NCBI GenBank assembly: GCA_027924585.1
Contig: BSBM01000001.1
Span: 54,242,501 to 54,306,500 of the forward strand
Direction: 5' to 3'
DNA length: 64,000 nt
Source of the DNA: Larix kaempferi
Lineage: Eukaryota; Streptophyta; Pinopsida; Pinales; Pinaceae
Shown: positions 35,160 through 45,593 of the stretch, piece after piece
Layout of the letters: each line of letters opens with the position of its first letter
Position numbering within the stretch: position 1 is the first letter of the stretch
Notes under the pieces: model-generated
What the model was told of the DNA's origin: nothing
The model's input: only the letters and a program-made list of their open reading frames with translations
Databases searched by the model: none
Program-made: the position numbers and the translations under genes

Positions 35160-36249
35160 ATTGGCGATGCACTGGTGAACAGAGATCTCTGAATAATCTC
35201 TTTTCAAGGTCAGAAAACTTACATGTCACTGGCCCCGTATGTAACAAAATGCTTATACAGTCCATATTTTATACAGGGGAGCGACCACTTTTAGCACATT
35301 GGTCATTGGGAAATAAGGGTAACTTTGAATCAGACTTCTTAACCACTCTCCTGAGGCCAAAATGTGAAGTTCATTTTAAATCTATCTTTTGGCTGCCCGC
35401 TAAATAGGACTCCACATGATCGTAACAAAATCCCACAGACATATTCGTTTGTTCCTCATTCCCATACTGTTAGCATTTCTTTAGATGCTTTCTTTATTGA
35501 CGAATTTTGTCGTCCGAGGTCTTCCATGATAACTTTCTTCAATCTTCAACATTTGACTTAGGTTCTTCCATCCATAATGTCGTTTTGTGTGAGTAAGAAA
35601 TTTATTTGATTGTCATGCTCACGGATGGAGAAGAACCTTACTGAGCTGACCACTATGGAAGATTTCTTGATTGGATGTCTTCGCTTTCTCAACCATGCTT
35701 TGATAGAGGCGAGATTTTCTGGACAAATGGACTCTTTGATATAATATCTTTTGGCTTTTGATTTGCAGCATGGGATCATTTTAAATACCATATATCTGTG
35801 AGACCTGCTTCATCTCCGTGGGTCTATCATAGTGAACTACTTGAGACAGTCATTAATGTGAGAGTGAATGGAGCCCCAAGATAGAAATACAGAAATCACA
35901 AGTCTCAGTTATTTTACAGGGGTTATCATGACTGAAATATGAAACTGAAGAGGATTCTCCCTTTCTAAAAACTAATCAACAAAAGCAATGTTACATAGAG
36001 AAACTTTTCTTTCATAAGTAAATTTTGCCTCTTCAAGAGATGCCTTTGAGATTGCTCAGAGTTCTATCTTTCCACATACCAGGAAGTTGAGATGGGATTT
36101 ATTGAAACAAATAAAGAAATCAAACAATAAGCAAACAAATGAATCTAATGAAAAGAAAAGAAAAGAAAACAGACTACTCAAAACAGAAAACAACAAACTA
36201 GAAATAAAGCAAAAACAAAGTTTATTTATGTACAAAAGTGCTTCTAAAC
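35160..36249 (-). other. Spacer between integrase and 3' LTR of element B
   Basis: About 1.1 kb lies downstream of integrase. A 77-codon minus-strand frame (35558-35791) is Lys/Arg-rich with no known motif. No convincing polypurine tract is seen next to the LTR; an A/G-rich run (36147-36170) is on the plus strand, the wrong strand for this element. The plus-strand ATTGGCGATGC at 35160 resembles the start of a gypsy primer-binding site, again on the unexpected strand. Confidence 0.5.
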
Positions 36250-37330
36250 CTAAGTGAAATATTGTTTCAAAGCATGGTCGTTGACAGGGATATTTTCTTC
36301 CTCCCCTTGTAAATATTTAAGTTTGTATGTCGGCGAACCAAGATTTTTGGAAATTTGGTAAGGGCCAAGCCAGAATTGTTGAAATTTTGTGTGCTTTCCC
36401 TTGTCGTCATGTGGGTAATCCCACTTAAGAACTAAGTCACCTACCTCAAAGTTTCTTTTGCCAGACTTCCATTTATAAAACCAACTTTTGACAATATCTT
36501 GGTGTTGCTGGAATCTATCTTTGGCCTTTCGCCGTGACTCCTCAAGTTTTAGTAGGGTATTAATTCGTGATTGTAGGACTTGATTACTAGAACCTCGAGA
36601 GGCTTGGGCTAGTTGTAGAGATGGGAGTAGTATATTAGGAAGGAGTAAAGCTTCCTTCTCGTAAACTAGTGGATAAGGGGAGACTCCTAAGGAATTCTTT
36701 GGAGTAAGTCTATCTTCCCATAACACATTTGGAAGAGCTGTATGCTAGTTCCTCTGACTCTCAATAACAATTTTCTTAAGGATTTGTATAAGATTTTTAT
36801 TTGTAGATTCAGCCAGTCCATTTCCTTGGGTGTAATAATTTGCTGAGTAATGCAATTTAATTCCTCTTTCATAAGAAAAATCAGTTAACTTTACAAATGA
36901 GAAGTAAGTTTCATTATAAAAAACTAACGAAATTGGAACCCCAAACCTGGTTATGATATTCTCCTACAAGAATCCCATGACTGCATCTTTGTTAACTTTA
37001 CGCAAAGGGGAAACTTCCGTCCACCATGTGAAATAATCAGTAGTCATGAGGAAATACCGATGTTGCAATGAGGAGTTCGGATTAATTTCTCCGATAACGT
37101 CTATACCCCAATGCTCGAATGGTTTAGATATAATAACTAGTTGCAAGGGACTTGCTGCTCTTGGAAACCTGCCCGCACTCCTTTGACACACATCACATTT
37201 TCTGACGTAGGCATGAGCATCTTTGAAGAGAGTGGGCCAATAGTAACCAACTCTGAGTATTTTATGGGTCATGGTATCTCCAGAATAATGTCCCCCAACA
37301 GGGCCATCATGTAATTATTTAACCACTTTA
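36250..37330 (-). pseudogene. Element B integrase
   Basis: In minus-strand order: zinc-binding region with HDGPVGGHYSG and CDVCQR (37310-37190); first catalytic Asp in WGIDVIGE (about 37100); TTDYFTWW; the block expected to hold the second Asp reads VFYNETYF, so that Asp is lost (about 36920); and the Glu block NGLAESTNKNL (about 36815). The C-terminal part has FEVGDLVLKWD and FWLGPYQISK (36440-36330). Stops and a frame change separate the pieces. The missing Asp makes it catalytically dead. The spacing resembles Tat/Athila-type elements, without a chromodomain. Confidence 0.82.
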
Positions 37331-37901
37331 TCAACGCCCTCTTTCTCAAGACATCTGAGAAATATCCCATTGTAATTTTTTCTAAAGAGTACTCCATCAA
37401 TAATCTGATAAGCTGTTGATTTCAATCGGAGTGCCCTTCTCTGCTTAGGACTCCAGTGTTCTGGTAAATATACTTGTTGCAAATAATGCACCAAATCTCT
37501 ATACCAAGACTCTGGAGCCGTGAAGATAGGACATACCTCAGCTAGATTCAATTAAACTTCGTTTTCCCACTCCTGATATTCGTTGGCTGAATTTTCAGTA
37601 ACAAATTACACAGGCCTTGACCTTTAATGATAGTGGCTAGCTTGAATTCCAGATCATATTCTTGAAGAGCAGTCACCCAGTTTCCTTTCCTTCCACCCAA
37701 TTCCTTCTGCACAAATAGAGATCTGACAACGGGGTGAGGCACTATGACTTTGGTCCTGTTTTTCAAAATGTATGGCCTGAATTGTTTTACCGCTTTAAAT
37801 ACTGCATACGCTTTATTTTCTACGGCTTGCTAATTCAGTTCATCCCCTTGTAACCCAGTGCTCATGAAAGATATTGGATATTCATCTCTGGATTCTCCTT
37901 T
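37331..37901 (-). pseudogene. Element B RNase H (conventional)
   Basis: Following RT on the minus strand, FASDSSLAAVLT (37930-37900) carries the first Asp of RNase H. Next is a stop-containing stretch with NRTKVIVPHPVVRSLFVQKELGGRKGNWVTALQEYDLEF (37764-37620), matching the gypsy RNase H-connection region. It then runs through a linker (37551-37315) with YRDLVHYLQQ to the integrase. It degrades the RNA strand during reverse transcription in intact relatives. Confidence 0.7.
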
Positions 37902-39140
37902 CTAAGTGAGCACAGCTGCGAGAGATGAATCTGAAGCAAAAGTGTATATGATAAAATCATTTTCAAAGTATGGACTCCTTAAAGAAGGTGCGTGAGCTAT
38001 GGAAATTTTGATGTCTTTAAATGCAATCTTCTCTATGTCAGCCCATTTAAACTGAACACTTTGCTTCACCATTTGCTGCAAAGGTTTAACAATTTGTGCG
38101 AAATCAGCCACAAACCTTTGAACAAAATTAATCGTGCCCATAAATGATTGCATAGCCTTCTTATTATGGGGCATGGGAATATTTTTTATAAGTTCCACTC
38201 TTTCCAGATCTATCGAGATTCCCTTCTTGGAGATGATGTGTCCCAACAATTTTCCTTCCAAAACGGCAAAAACACTCTTTTTTGGGTTCAAAGATATACC
38301 ATATTTCCTGCAATGATAAAAAATATGTTTTAAATGGAAAACATGGTCTTCTCTCTTCTTGGAGAAAATGGTTACATCATCTAAATAATTGAACACACAG
38401 TGGCCAACTAATCCTCAGAATGCAATATCCATGGCCGTCTAGAATGTGGCTCCAGCATTCATTAAGCCAAATGGCATTCTCTGATATGCGAACGTTCCCC
38501 ATTTCGTATGAAATGTAGTCTTAAGTCGATCTTGCTCTACTACTAGGACTTGATTATATCCAGAAAATCCATCTAGCAAGGAGAACAGTTTAGAGCCTGA
38601 TACCATTTGTAATATCTGCTCCATTGGCGGTACATGATAATTGTCTTTGTCAGATGCTCTATTCAAATTTCAAAAATCAACGCATAGCCTTATCTCACCT
38701 GATTTTTTTCGAACGAGAACTAAATTAGATACCCATTCGGAGTGTCGAACCTTAAAGATGATCTTAGCATCCAACAATTTTTTTAATTCCTTCTGTATTA
38801 ATGGCTAGAGCGTCGGATGCATTCTTCGTAATTGTTGTTGGAATGGTTTCACACCTGGCTTCATTGGTATCACATGATGTATAATATGTGTGTCATACGT
38901 CTTCAAATCCTCGTAAGTCCATGCGAAAACATCTTTATATTGCTGGAAAAGATTGATGAACTTGCTTCTTTCGCCTGGTGAACAACATTTACCTAGATTA
39001 ATGTATTTGGGCTCAGCTTCTGTACCCAGATTTACCAACTCATGCTGTAGGGAGGAGCTGTTGGTCTTGACATTGGCTGGCCTCCTGAACTTGTTTTGTA
39101 AATCGAATAACTCTTCAAGAGTCCTTACTCCTCTTGGCAA
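37902..39140 (-). pseudogene. Element B reverse transcriptase
   Basis: In minus-strand order: EELFDLQNKFRRP and FAWTYEDLKTYD (N-terminal region, 39120-38890); NYHVPPMEQILQMVSGSKLFSLLDGFSGYNQ (38640-38545); MPFGLMNAGATF (38475-38440); the active site YLDDVTIFSKKREDH (38385-38340); and SLNPKKSVFAVLEGKLLGHIISKKG (38290-38215). YLDD is intact. Stops near 38436 and in 38670-38800 interrupt it. The sequence type is that of the non-chromovirus Tat/Athila branch of Ty3/gypsy. Confidence 0.88.
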
Positions 39141-39224
39141 AAGTTTCCTCTACTTGCATCCTTATCCTACAGATCCAAATCGTGTTGATATTCATCAATT
39201 ATGGATTCTTTGAAAGCGTCTTCA

Positions 39225-39705
39225 TTCGTTAGAAAACTGATGATTTGTTCATCATCGTCAAACACTCATATTTGTGATGTTATCCGGTACAGATGGTCTG
39301 GAAATCAATTCAATAGAGCATTTGTTATTCATTGGCACTAATATGGAAGCATAAGTAGCTAATAAATCAACTACTGCATTTTATAATCTAGGAACAACAT
39401 TTGCGAAATTAAGTTCCAGACTTCAGATTAATATCCTTTTAAATGCGGAGACAGACAATGAATTGTGTTTCTTTCCTGTTTGACAACTATTTCTGAATCA
39501 CCAAAAACTTTTAAGTACTTCATATCTAAAGAAATGGCCCTTTTTAAACCTAGGACTAGAGCTTCACATTCAACTGTATTATTTGTACATTCAAACTCCA
39601 GCCTACAAGAGAGAAACTGTTTGTCTCCTTGAGGACCAACCCGAACACAACCGAATCCGGATCCCTCTTGTGTTTTGGAACTATCAAAGTATAAAACCCA
39701 GCATT
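39225..39705 (-). pseudogene. Additional (archaeal-like) RNase H upstream of RT in element B
   Basis: Minus-strand translation gives YFDSSKTQEGSGFG (first Asp), ECTNNTVECEALVLGLKRA (Glu), LKVFGDSEIVVKQ (second Asp) and, after stops and a frame change, AVVDLLATYAS (last Asp). Four catalytic acidic positions are thus visible. The domain resembles the extra archaeal-type RNase H known in plant Tat-lineage elements and differs from the conventional RNase H that follows RT. Here it sits between protease and RT. Confidence 0.72.
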
Positions 39706-39759
39706 TATTTTCTGTTTTAACTATGTTAGTACTATTTCCTACGTCAGTAACTAACTCTA

Positions 39760-40440
39760 CTATGTTACAATCAATATCATCAGTCCGTGAGAATTGAAGG
39801 ATATCGTACTGTTTGTATGAATCACGGCTAACCTCTTCTGATTGATAGTTCCCTGTTCAATATCTAGAAAATAATTCCCCAACACTGAAGATGAAAAATT
39901 CATAGGTTCATTCTTTTCTTCCAACTGAGTTACGTTTTGTTTCATGTGAGGCTCTCTCAATACCTTAATCTGATTATGTTTATTTTGGTATGACAACCAT
40001 AAGTGAGACCAATCTGTTGCAAAATAACCATTCAATTTAGTAGACTAGTCCCTGCTCAAAATCAGACCATATTCTTAAGGTATATCCACTACCATAATAT
40101 CTATGAATTGACACACTCTTGGATCTGTAGACAGTCTGATAAGAATATCTTTCATTTCCCCTATGACTTTGACAGCATACCTATCTAACTGTATGATCTG
40201 GGAAGGAGATGGTATAGGCTTCCCATTAATCTTCTTACAGATCGACAATGGCATAATGTTGGATGAAGCTCCATAATCTACTAAGCAATTATGTACATTA
40301 TGATTGAAAATTTCAAAAGTTAACAGGAAAGGTAGAGTCTGAGATTTTGATTTTCCACCAATGCTTGCTTCGTTAATCTCAGTATCAGACTCAATGGTTT
40401 CTAAGGTACTGCTTGATCGTGGGTCAAAAGCTTCTAACAA
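39760..40440 (-). pseudogene. Element B aspartic protease region
   Basis: The minus-strand frame 40440-40075 contains LVDYGASSNIMPLSICKKI, the retropepsin active-site block, with Tyr in place of Ser/Thr after the catalytic Asp. LDRYAVKVIGEMKDILIRL and FIDIMVVDIP follow, matching the rest of the fold. A Tat-type linker with FATDWSHLWLSY continues to 39760. The enzyme would process Gag-Pol. Confidence 0.78.
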
Positions 40441-41345
40441 TTTCTTTCTTTGCTGGGAATATTACATAACTCAAATAAATATATATTTGCTTTAGTTTTC
40501 TTAATGTCTTCAACAATATCACACCCCATGTTGTATTCTTCTGTGCTTTTCCCATTATTTCCTGTTTTATTCACTAGGACCTTTTCCTGATTATTTGTTA
40601 CTGGGCTTGTTTCATTTACATCTTCAATATTTACTTTGGGTTGAGGATGGGTGATGCCAATTTTTCCTTTAGGAGCTTCTTTCGTAGTTTTTACCTTGGG
40701 CAACACCAGGCTTTGATTTGCCACTGGTCCCTTACTTCTAGTGGTAACATTAACTGATGAAACTTGGACTTCTTCAGCTGGTTCTTCTTCATTTAACCCC
40801 AAAGTGGGCACCCAATCCCATAACACCATTGTAGTCTCTTTAGTCGGTTACTCTTGTTCTTCTTCCACCTCTTCCTAGTCTGTCAGTTGTGCATCTAGCA
40901 ATTGATTCATTACTAATGTCATTGAATTTATCCATTGTGGGCAGCTTTTTTCTGAATGGTGCTCTTGATGAAAAGTGCAGAAATGTTCCATGCCAACTTC
41001 ATTCATATTTAGGACAACAAAATTAGTAATAGGTGGTAGAGACTGTCCACTTTCTTCCCTTTTCTTGTATAAAGGTTTGAATGGTTTTCTAGATGTACTA
41101 GCTCCTTCTTCTTTCTCTAAATCCGCTATTTTGTTTGACAGTTTCTGTACCACTTTAACCACATTTTCCAGTTCATTTGAGGGTTCTTCTTTAGGTCTAG
41201 CTAATATGAGGGGATTTTTCTGGTTGTTGGTTTTACTTCCGAATCTAATGCATGTTTCGAAATACTATCCATTTCAGCTTCTACTTTCTTATCCTCTTCA
41301 TAATTTTCTATTAATGTAGCCTTAAACGCCCTTTTAACAAACATG
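40434..41345 (-). pseudogene. Element B gag C-terminal part
   Basis: The minus-strand frame 41162-40875 has a coiled segment (VKVVQKLSNKIADLEKE) and FCTFHQEHHSEKSC, the C-x2-H-x3-H-x4-C variant zinc knuckle characteristic of Tat-type gag proteins. A Lys/Pro/Thr-rich linker (40829-40434) leads to protease. The gag N-terminus is missing: at about 41345 gag sequence is joined directly to the interior of the 5' LTR. Confidence 0.7.
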
Positions 41346-41742
41346 GCTGGAAGGTTAGCTTGTAGGCTGCAGCTATGTGGAATGGCTGGAAGGATGCATG
41401 TCCTACTCCTTTGGCATCTAAGATGTTTCTTGTTTCACAATCTATGTGGGGCAAGATCCACCTGATGACTTCCGAGCACGAGAACAACTCTGGGCGCGTA
41501 GCCGCCCTATGAAGGCCCGACTTCTTTATGTTTTGGTAGACCATTAGTTCTTCAATAAAAGCTTCAGGGATATTCTCATCTTTGATAGCTCTGTATAGTT
41601 CGCCCCACTTGAATTCTGGGGCGATCCCTGTCACAACTTGAGTGTCTCCGAACATTGTTTCAAGTGAGGTATCTAACAATATTTCGACGTCCGAGTCTGA
41701 TTCAATCAACTTGGACTTTCGCTTGGCAGACCACTTGTGCAT
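41311..41742 (-). pseudogene. LTR-encoded protein gene, N-terminal fragment
   Basis: It starts MHKWSAKRKSK, comparable with MPKGGRKKTK at 52022, and continues with LDTSLETMFGDT, WGELYRAIKDENI and SEVIRWILPHIDCE. At the position where the 3' LTR copy has TAG (32855-32857) this copy has CAG (Gln), showing the ancestral codon directly. An acceptor-like CCTAATAG lies seven bases before the ATG. The frame ends shortly after entering foreign gag sequence. Confidence 0.75.
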
Positions 41743-43688
41743 ATCAAGTCTATTAGGACATAAAACAAATCAGTGAGGAAAGGTTATTCATTACTACGAC
41801 ATGGCTGATGAGAAGGATTAACGTTTGAATGCAATGATCATTTATCCATGAGCAAAATAAGACTTTTAGTCGACTCAAATTCTGTATGATTAGCAGCCTT
41901 TTTTAATTCTTCAATTTGCTCAAATTCTTATAAAAGAAACAATTTGGAGACCAAAACAATGGTTATTTAACTGAAGAAAATCATGCGATTATTAATATTC
42001 GTTCAGTTTTAATGCAAATGAAGGTTCGGTACGACTTAAAATCACAAAACCACTGCGAAGAAGATTATTGATACATAGTGAAGAGACAACTGCAAAACTT
42101 TGGGTTTCCCTTGTATGAACTAAAGCTTTAGTACAAAAGTTGTAAAGAGGCCATAAAAACCGTGCAAAGTCAACTGCAATTAAAATGTGATCCCAATACA
42201 CCAACATGATTGAACATAACCAAAATGCTGAGAATAGTAAAACTTTGAGCATCTGCTTATCGGGAGGGGAGCATAACGCCTAAAAAAACGAAAAGCATGA
42301 CAAATTAGCAACACAACTGACTACTGGGTCCTTCCCACAACTTCCTAATTTGCTTCCAAAACTCCTAACCTGTACAGCCTGTGACAGTCCAACAATGGGA
42401 AAGGCCCTAAACAATGCGAAATGGTGTAGCTAGGGACGTGTGCGATAACAGTACTTCTCGTGCATGCCCAGGTTTTCGCTTTGAGAAGAAAACAACACCC
42501 CTAAACTTAAGCTCCGCGAAGCTTTCGTGTCATAGGGAGGAAAAGGAAACAATCTTTGGGACTCCATTCTCCCAAAACAACTAAACCCCTCCCGGATGGT
42601 CAAACTACTCAACAGTGCAGGGTTACAACGAGCCATAAAAAGCAAGTCGCTCCCTCTAGGCGATGCCATGGCGTAATTGAAGCTTATGCTGGCTAGACCC
42701 TAGTCCAAAAGCCCCTCTATACACGTCCCGAAAAAGAGAAACCAAAAACAAAATATTTAAAGGAAAAACAATGGTTGAAGGTTGCATATCTGGGAGTCGT
42801 GCATTGGGTGAGAAGATGAGTTCTAGAAACAACAGAGGCTTGGCGAGCGATCGCAAAACGACATTCTTCCCTTCGTTCGAGTGGTGGTAAAAAATAAAAC
42901 AATAACCCCCCCCGCTATATAAATAAAATCACTAACCCCTATCATTAATGCAAACGAGGTTTGGTTGGTGGGGACATATATGACTGCGCCCCTTTATCGA
43001 TTTGTAGGACAAAACATACCCGACCATTTCGACGGGATTTCCTTAATCGTCGCGAAATGGTCGGCGGGTTTCTTTCAAAGACTTCGACACAATCGGCGAG
43101 AATTGACCGAAAATCTACGACAGAGGGGACTCGAGTGCAGCGAAAGTGCCGGTGATGAGGTGAATCAGGGTCAAACAATCGACATTCCCCAACCAAATAT
43201 TAATGATGAAGTCGGCATTCAATCAACAAACACTGCAAAGCAGTCGACGACAACCAAACACAAATCTGCGACTGATTTCAGTGAAAAAGCCACTTTTTGA
43301 CGAAGAAACTTGCGAAGCGTCGACGAAAAACACTGCTTGTTGCTGCGACCAGTCGATGAAAAATAAACAATACTCGACGAATTGGTTGGCAAAACAATTG
43401 AAAAAACCTCGAAAGCATCGACGACAAATAGTCAGAAATCTGTGAAACGATTGGCGAATGATAAACAAAAAGATGTGAAATGGTCGACGAAAAGTAGTAA
43501 AAAAACTACGACCGTTTCGGCGTGAAGAAAAGTTGGTACTTAGGCTAAAATATTTGTACTTTAAGGTTTTTCAAAGAAAATCTAAGTGCCAAACAGGGAA
43601 AAGTTCTAAGAAGCAAAAAATTCTAAGACATATAGGAGGGGCCCTACAAAATTGAATTTTTTTTGGGGATCATGTTGTAGCAGCAACA
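41360..43688 (-). mobile_element. Truncated 5' LTR of element B (first 2.33 kb)
   Basis: It aligns end to end with 32829-35159: terminus TGTTGCTGCTACAACATG at 43688, GGGCCCCTCC box, U3 array, TATA-like CTATATAAATA near 42915, leader and intron, and the first ~125 codons of the LTR gene (start ATG at 41742; frame to 41311 runs into gag). The splice donor is mutated (CCCAG|AT). The remaining 3.6 kb of LTR, the primer-binding site and the gag start are deleted. Confidence 0.85.
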
Positions 43689-43693
43689 GGAAG
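43689..43693 (+). other. Target-site duplication GGAAG, right copy
   Basis: This is identical to 29252-29256. Removing the insertion and one copy keeps the CACTA transposase reading frame open across the junction. Confidence 0.9.
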
Positions 43694-43972
43694 ATAATGA
43701 AGAGGGTCTTGAAGAAGACGATGTTGAAGATGATCAACATGAGTTAGATGATCATGTTCCAGAGGAAGACGTCGAAGAATTAGTTGAATTAGATGATGTA
43801 GCAGACAATGTCGATGAAGATGATATCGACGATGACATGATGATCAAAACTGACATCGATGACAGTGATGATATGGCAAATCCTTACAATGTTGAATCTG
43901 GATCGGATGATACAGATGATGACTTGGATGAAGAAGATGATGAAGATCATTGAAGTGTATGAGGTATGGCTT
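43689..43972 (+). pseudogene. CACTA transposase acidic C-terminus (after element B)
   Basis: About 90 codons follow, mostly Asp and Glu (EEDDVEDDQHELDD, DDDLDEEDDEDH), ending in TGA at 43970-43972. The frame is continuous with the DUF4216-type part at 28815-29256 once element B and one target copy are discounted. Acidic tails are common in Tnp2-type proteins. It lacks its own start codon, so it is easily missed as a gene fragment. Confidence 0.82.
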
Positions 43973-44331
43973 AATATATCAACTATATATTTTGATTTAA
44001 TATTGAGATGGAATTATTGAATTTTATTGGTACGTATATATTAATTGTTTCTTAGTGTTTTTGCCATTTTCTTGTATGTTGGCATATGTTATAATTTGAG
44101 ACATTGCTTCTTAAGTATGACAAAAAACACAATAAATTATTTTTTTGTACATAGATTTTTTCGGGTTATGGGGGATTGAGAGTGATGTGGGGGGGGGGGG
44201 TGTCAAATGAGCTTCCACCTTCACGTGGTTGGCCCTGTTTAGTAGATAATATTAAATTATTCTCGAAACAAAGAGAAGCTCAGTAAGGCAATGCACAATT
44301 ATCATGCCAACCCAAATTGCGTGCTTGATCA
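43973..44331 (+). other. 3' flank of CACTA transposase
   Basis: AT-rich sequence compatible with a 3' UTR, with a 12-base G run near 44191. No genes. Confidence 0.45.
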
Positions 44332-45593
44332 TGTACTACACGGGGCCAACATTGATTTTTTTTCAATTTGTGCTTGTATGGACTGAAATTTGGCATGGTT
44401 AGACTAGATGCATGCATTGAAAATGTGGGATCGTTTCCAGTCTCAAACATGACTGACAGAAACAATTCGAAAATAAAAAACCAAACCTATAGATTAATTA
44501 ATGTACTACACGGGGCCAACGTTTTCAATTTGTGCTTGTATGGACTAAAATTTGTCATGGTTATACTAGATGCATGCATTGACGGTGTGGGAGGGTTTCC
44601 AAACTCAAACATGACTGACACAAACAATTCAACAATAAAAAACCATACGTATAGATTAATTAATGTACTACACGGGGCCAACATTGAAATTTTTTCAATT
44701 TGTGCTTGTATGGATCGAAATTTGGCATGGTTAGACTAGATGCATGCATTGATGGTGTGGGAGGGTTTCCAGACTCAAACATGACTGACATAAACAATTC
44801 GGCAATAAAAAACCAAACCTATAGATTAATTAATGTACTACATAAGGCCAACGTTGAAATATTTTCAATTTGTGCTTGTATGGAATGAAATTTGGCATGG
44901 TTAGACTAGACACATGCATTGACGGTGTGGGAGGGTTTCCAGACTCAAACATGACTGACACAAATGATTCGACAATAAAAAAACCAAACCTATAGATTAA
45001 TTAATGTACTACATGGGGCCAACGTTGAATTTTTTTTCAATTTGTGCGTGTATGGACTAAAATTTGGCATGGTTAGACTAGATGCATGCATTGACGGTGT
45101 GGGAGGGTTTCTAGACTCAAACATGACTGACACAAACAATTCAACAATACAAAACCAAACCTATATATTAATTAATGTACTACACGGGGCCAACATTGAA
45201 ATTTTTTCAATTTGTGCTTGTATGGATTGAAATTTGGCATGGTTAGACTAGACGCATGCATTGACAGTGTGGGAGGGTTTCTAGACTCAAACATGACTGA
45301 CACAAACAATTCGACAATAAAAAATCAAACCTATAAATTAATTAATGTACTACATGGGGCCAACGTTGAATTTTATTCAATTTGTGCTTGTATGGACTGA
45401 AATTTGGCATGGTTAGACTAGATGCATGCATTGACGGTGTGGGAGGGTTTCCAAACTCAAACATGACTGACACAAACAATTCGACAATAAAAAACCAAAC
45501 CTATAGATTAGTTAATGTACTACACGGGGCCAATGTTGAAATTTTTTCAATTTGTGCTTGTATGGATTGAAATTTGGCATGGTTAGACTAGAC
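44332..45593 (+). repeat. 170-bp tandem array, eight units
   Basis: Units beginning TGTACTACA(C/T)GGGGCC start at 44332, 44502, 44663, 44833, 45004, 45176, 45346 and 45516 (periods 170, 161, 170, 171, 172, 170, 170). The last is cut after 78 bases by the insertion of element C. Units are highly similar. The repeated small ORFs are translations of the unit and not genes. The array lies within, or next to, the right side of the CACTA element. Confidence 0.95.

Larger units (their letters stand above)
29257..43688 (-). mobile_element. Element B: Tat-like Ty3/gypsy with ~6-kb gene-bearing LTRs
   Basis: A 14.4-kb minus-strand element is flanked by GGAAG. In its own 5' to 3' order: truncated 5' LTR (43688-41360), gag remnant (41340-40434), protease (about 40440-40075), an extra RNase H (39700-39225), RT (39140-37902), RNase H, integrase (to 36250), a 1.1-kb spacer, and a complete 3' LTR (35159-29257). 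The ends are TGTT...AACA. The 2.33 kb at 41360-43688 repeats 32829-35159 at high identity by eye, confirming the terminal-repeat relationship. A deletion joined the LTR interior directly to gag, so the primer-binding site is lost. No clear PPT precedes the 3' LTR. Confidence 0.85.
24420..45593 (+). mobile_element. CACTA transposon carrying nested LTR insertions
   Basis: The element starts with subterminal palindromes, then an intron-bearing Tnp2-type transposase (24853-29256) whose acidic C-terminus resumes at 43694 after a 14.4-kb LTR element. A 170-bp tandem array follows to 45593, where element C has inserted. Neither terminal CACTA repeat is securely identified, and the right end should lie beyond element C. 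Without the insertion the CACTA part would be roughly 7 kb. Confidence 0.75.

Noticed and set aside
29257-43688. Reading element B as a plus-strand element because of the PBS-like ATTGGCG at 35160
   Set aside because: Gag, protease, RT and integrase are all on the minus strand in the proper order, and both TATA boxes and the LTR gene point the same way. The PBS-like match covers only a few bases.
44368-45570. Five similar ~62-residue ORFs (MCLYGLKFGMVRLDACID...)
   Set aside because: Each is the same frame of one 170-bp tandem unit; both strands give open frames. No start context or gene structure supports coding.
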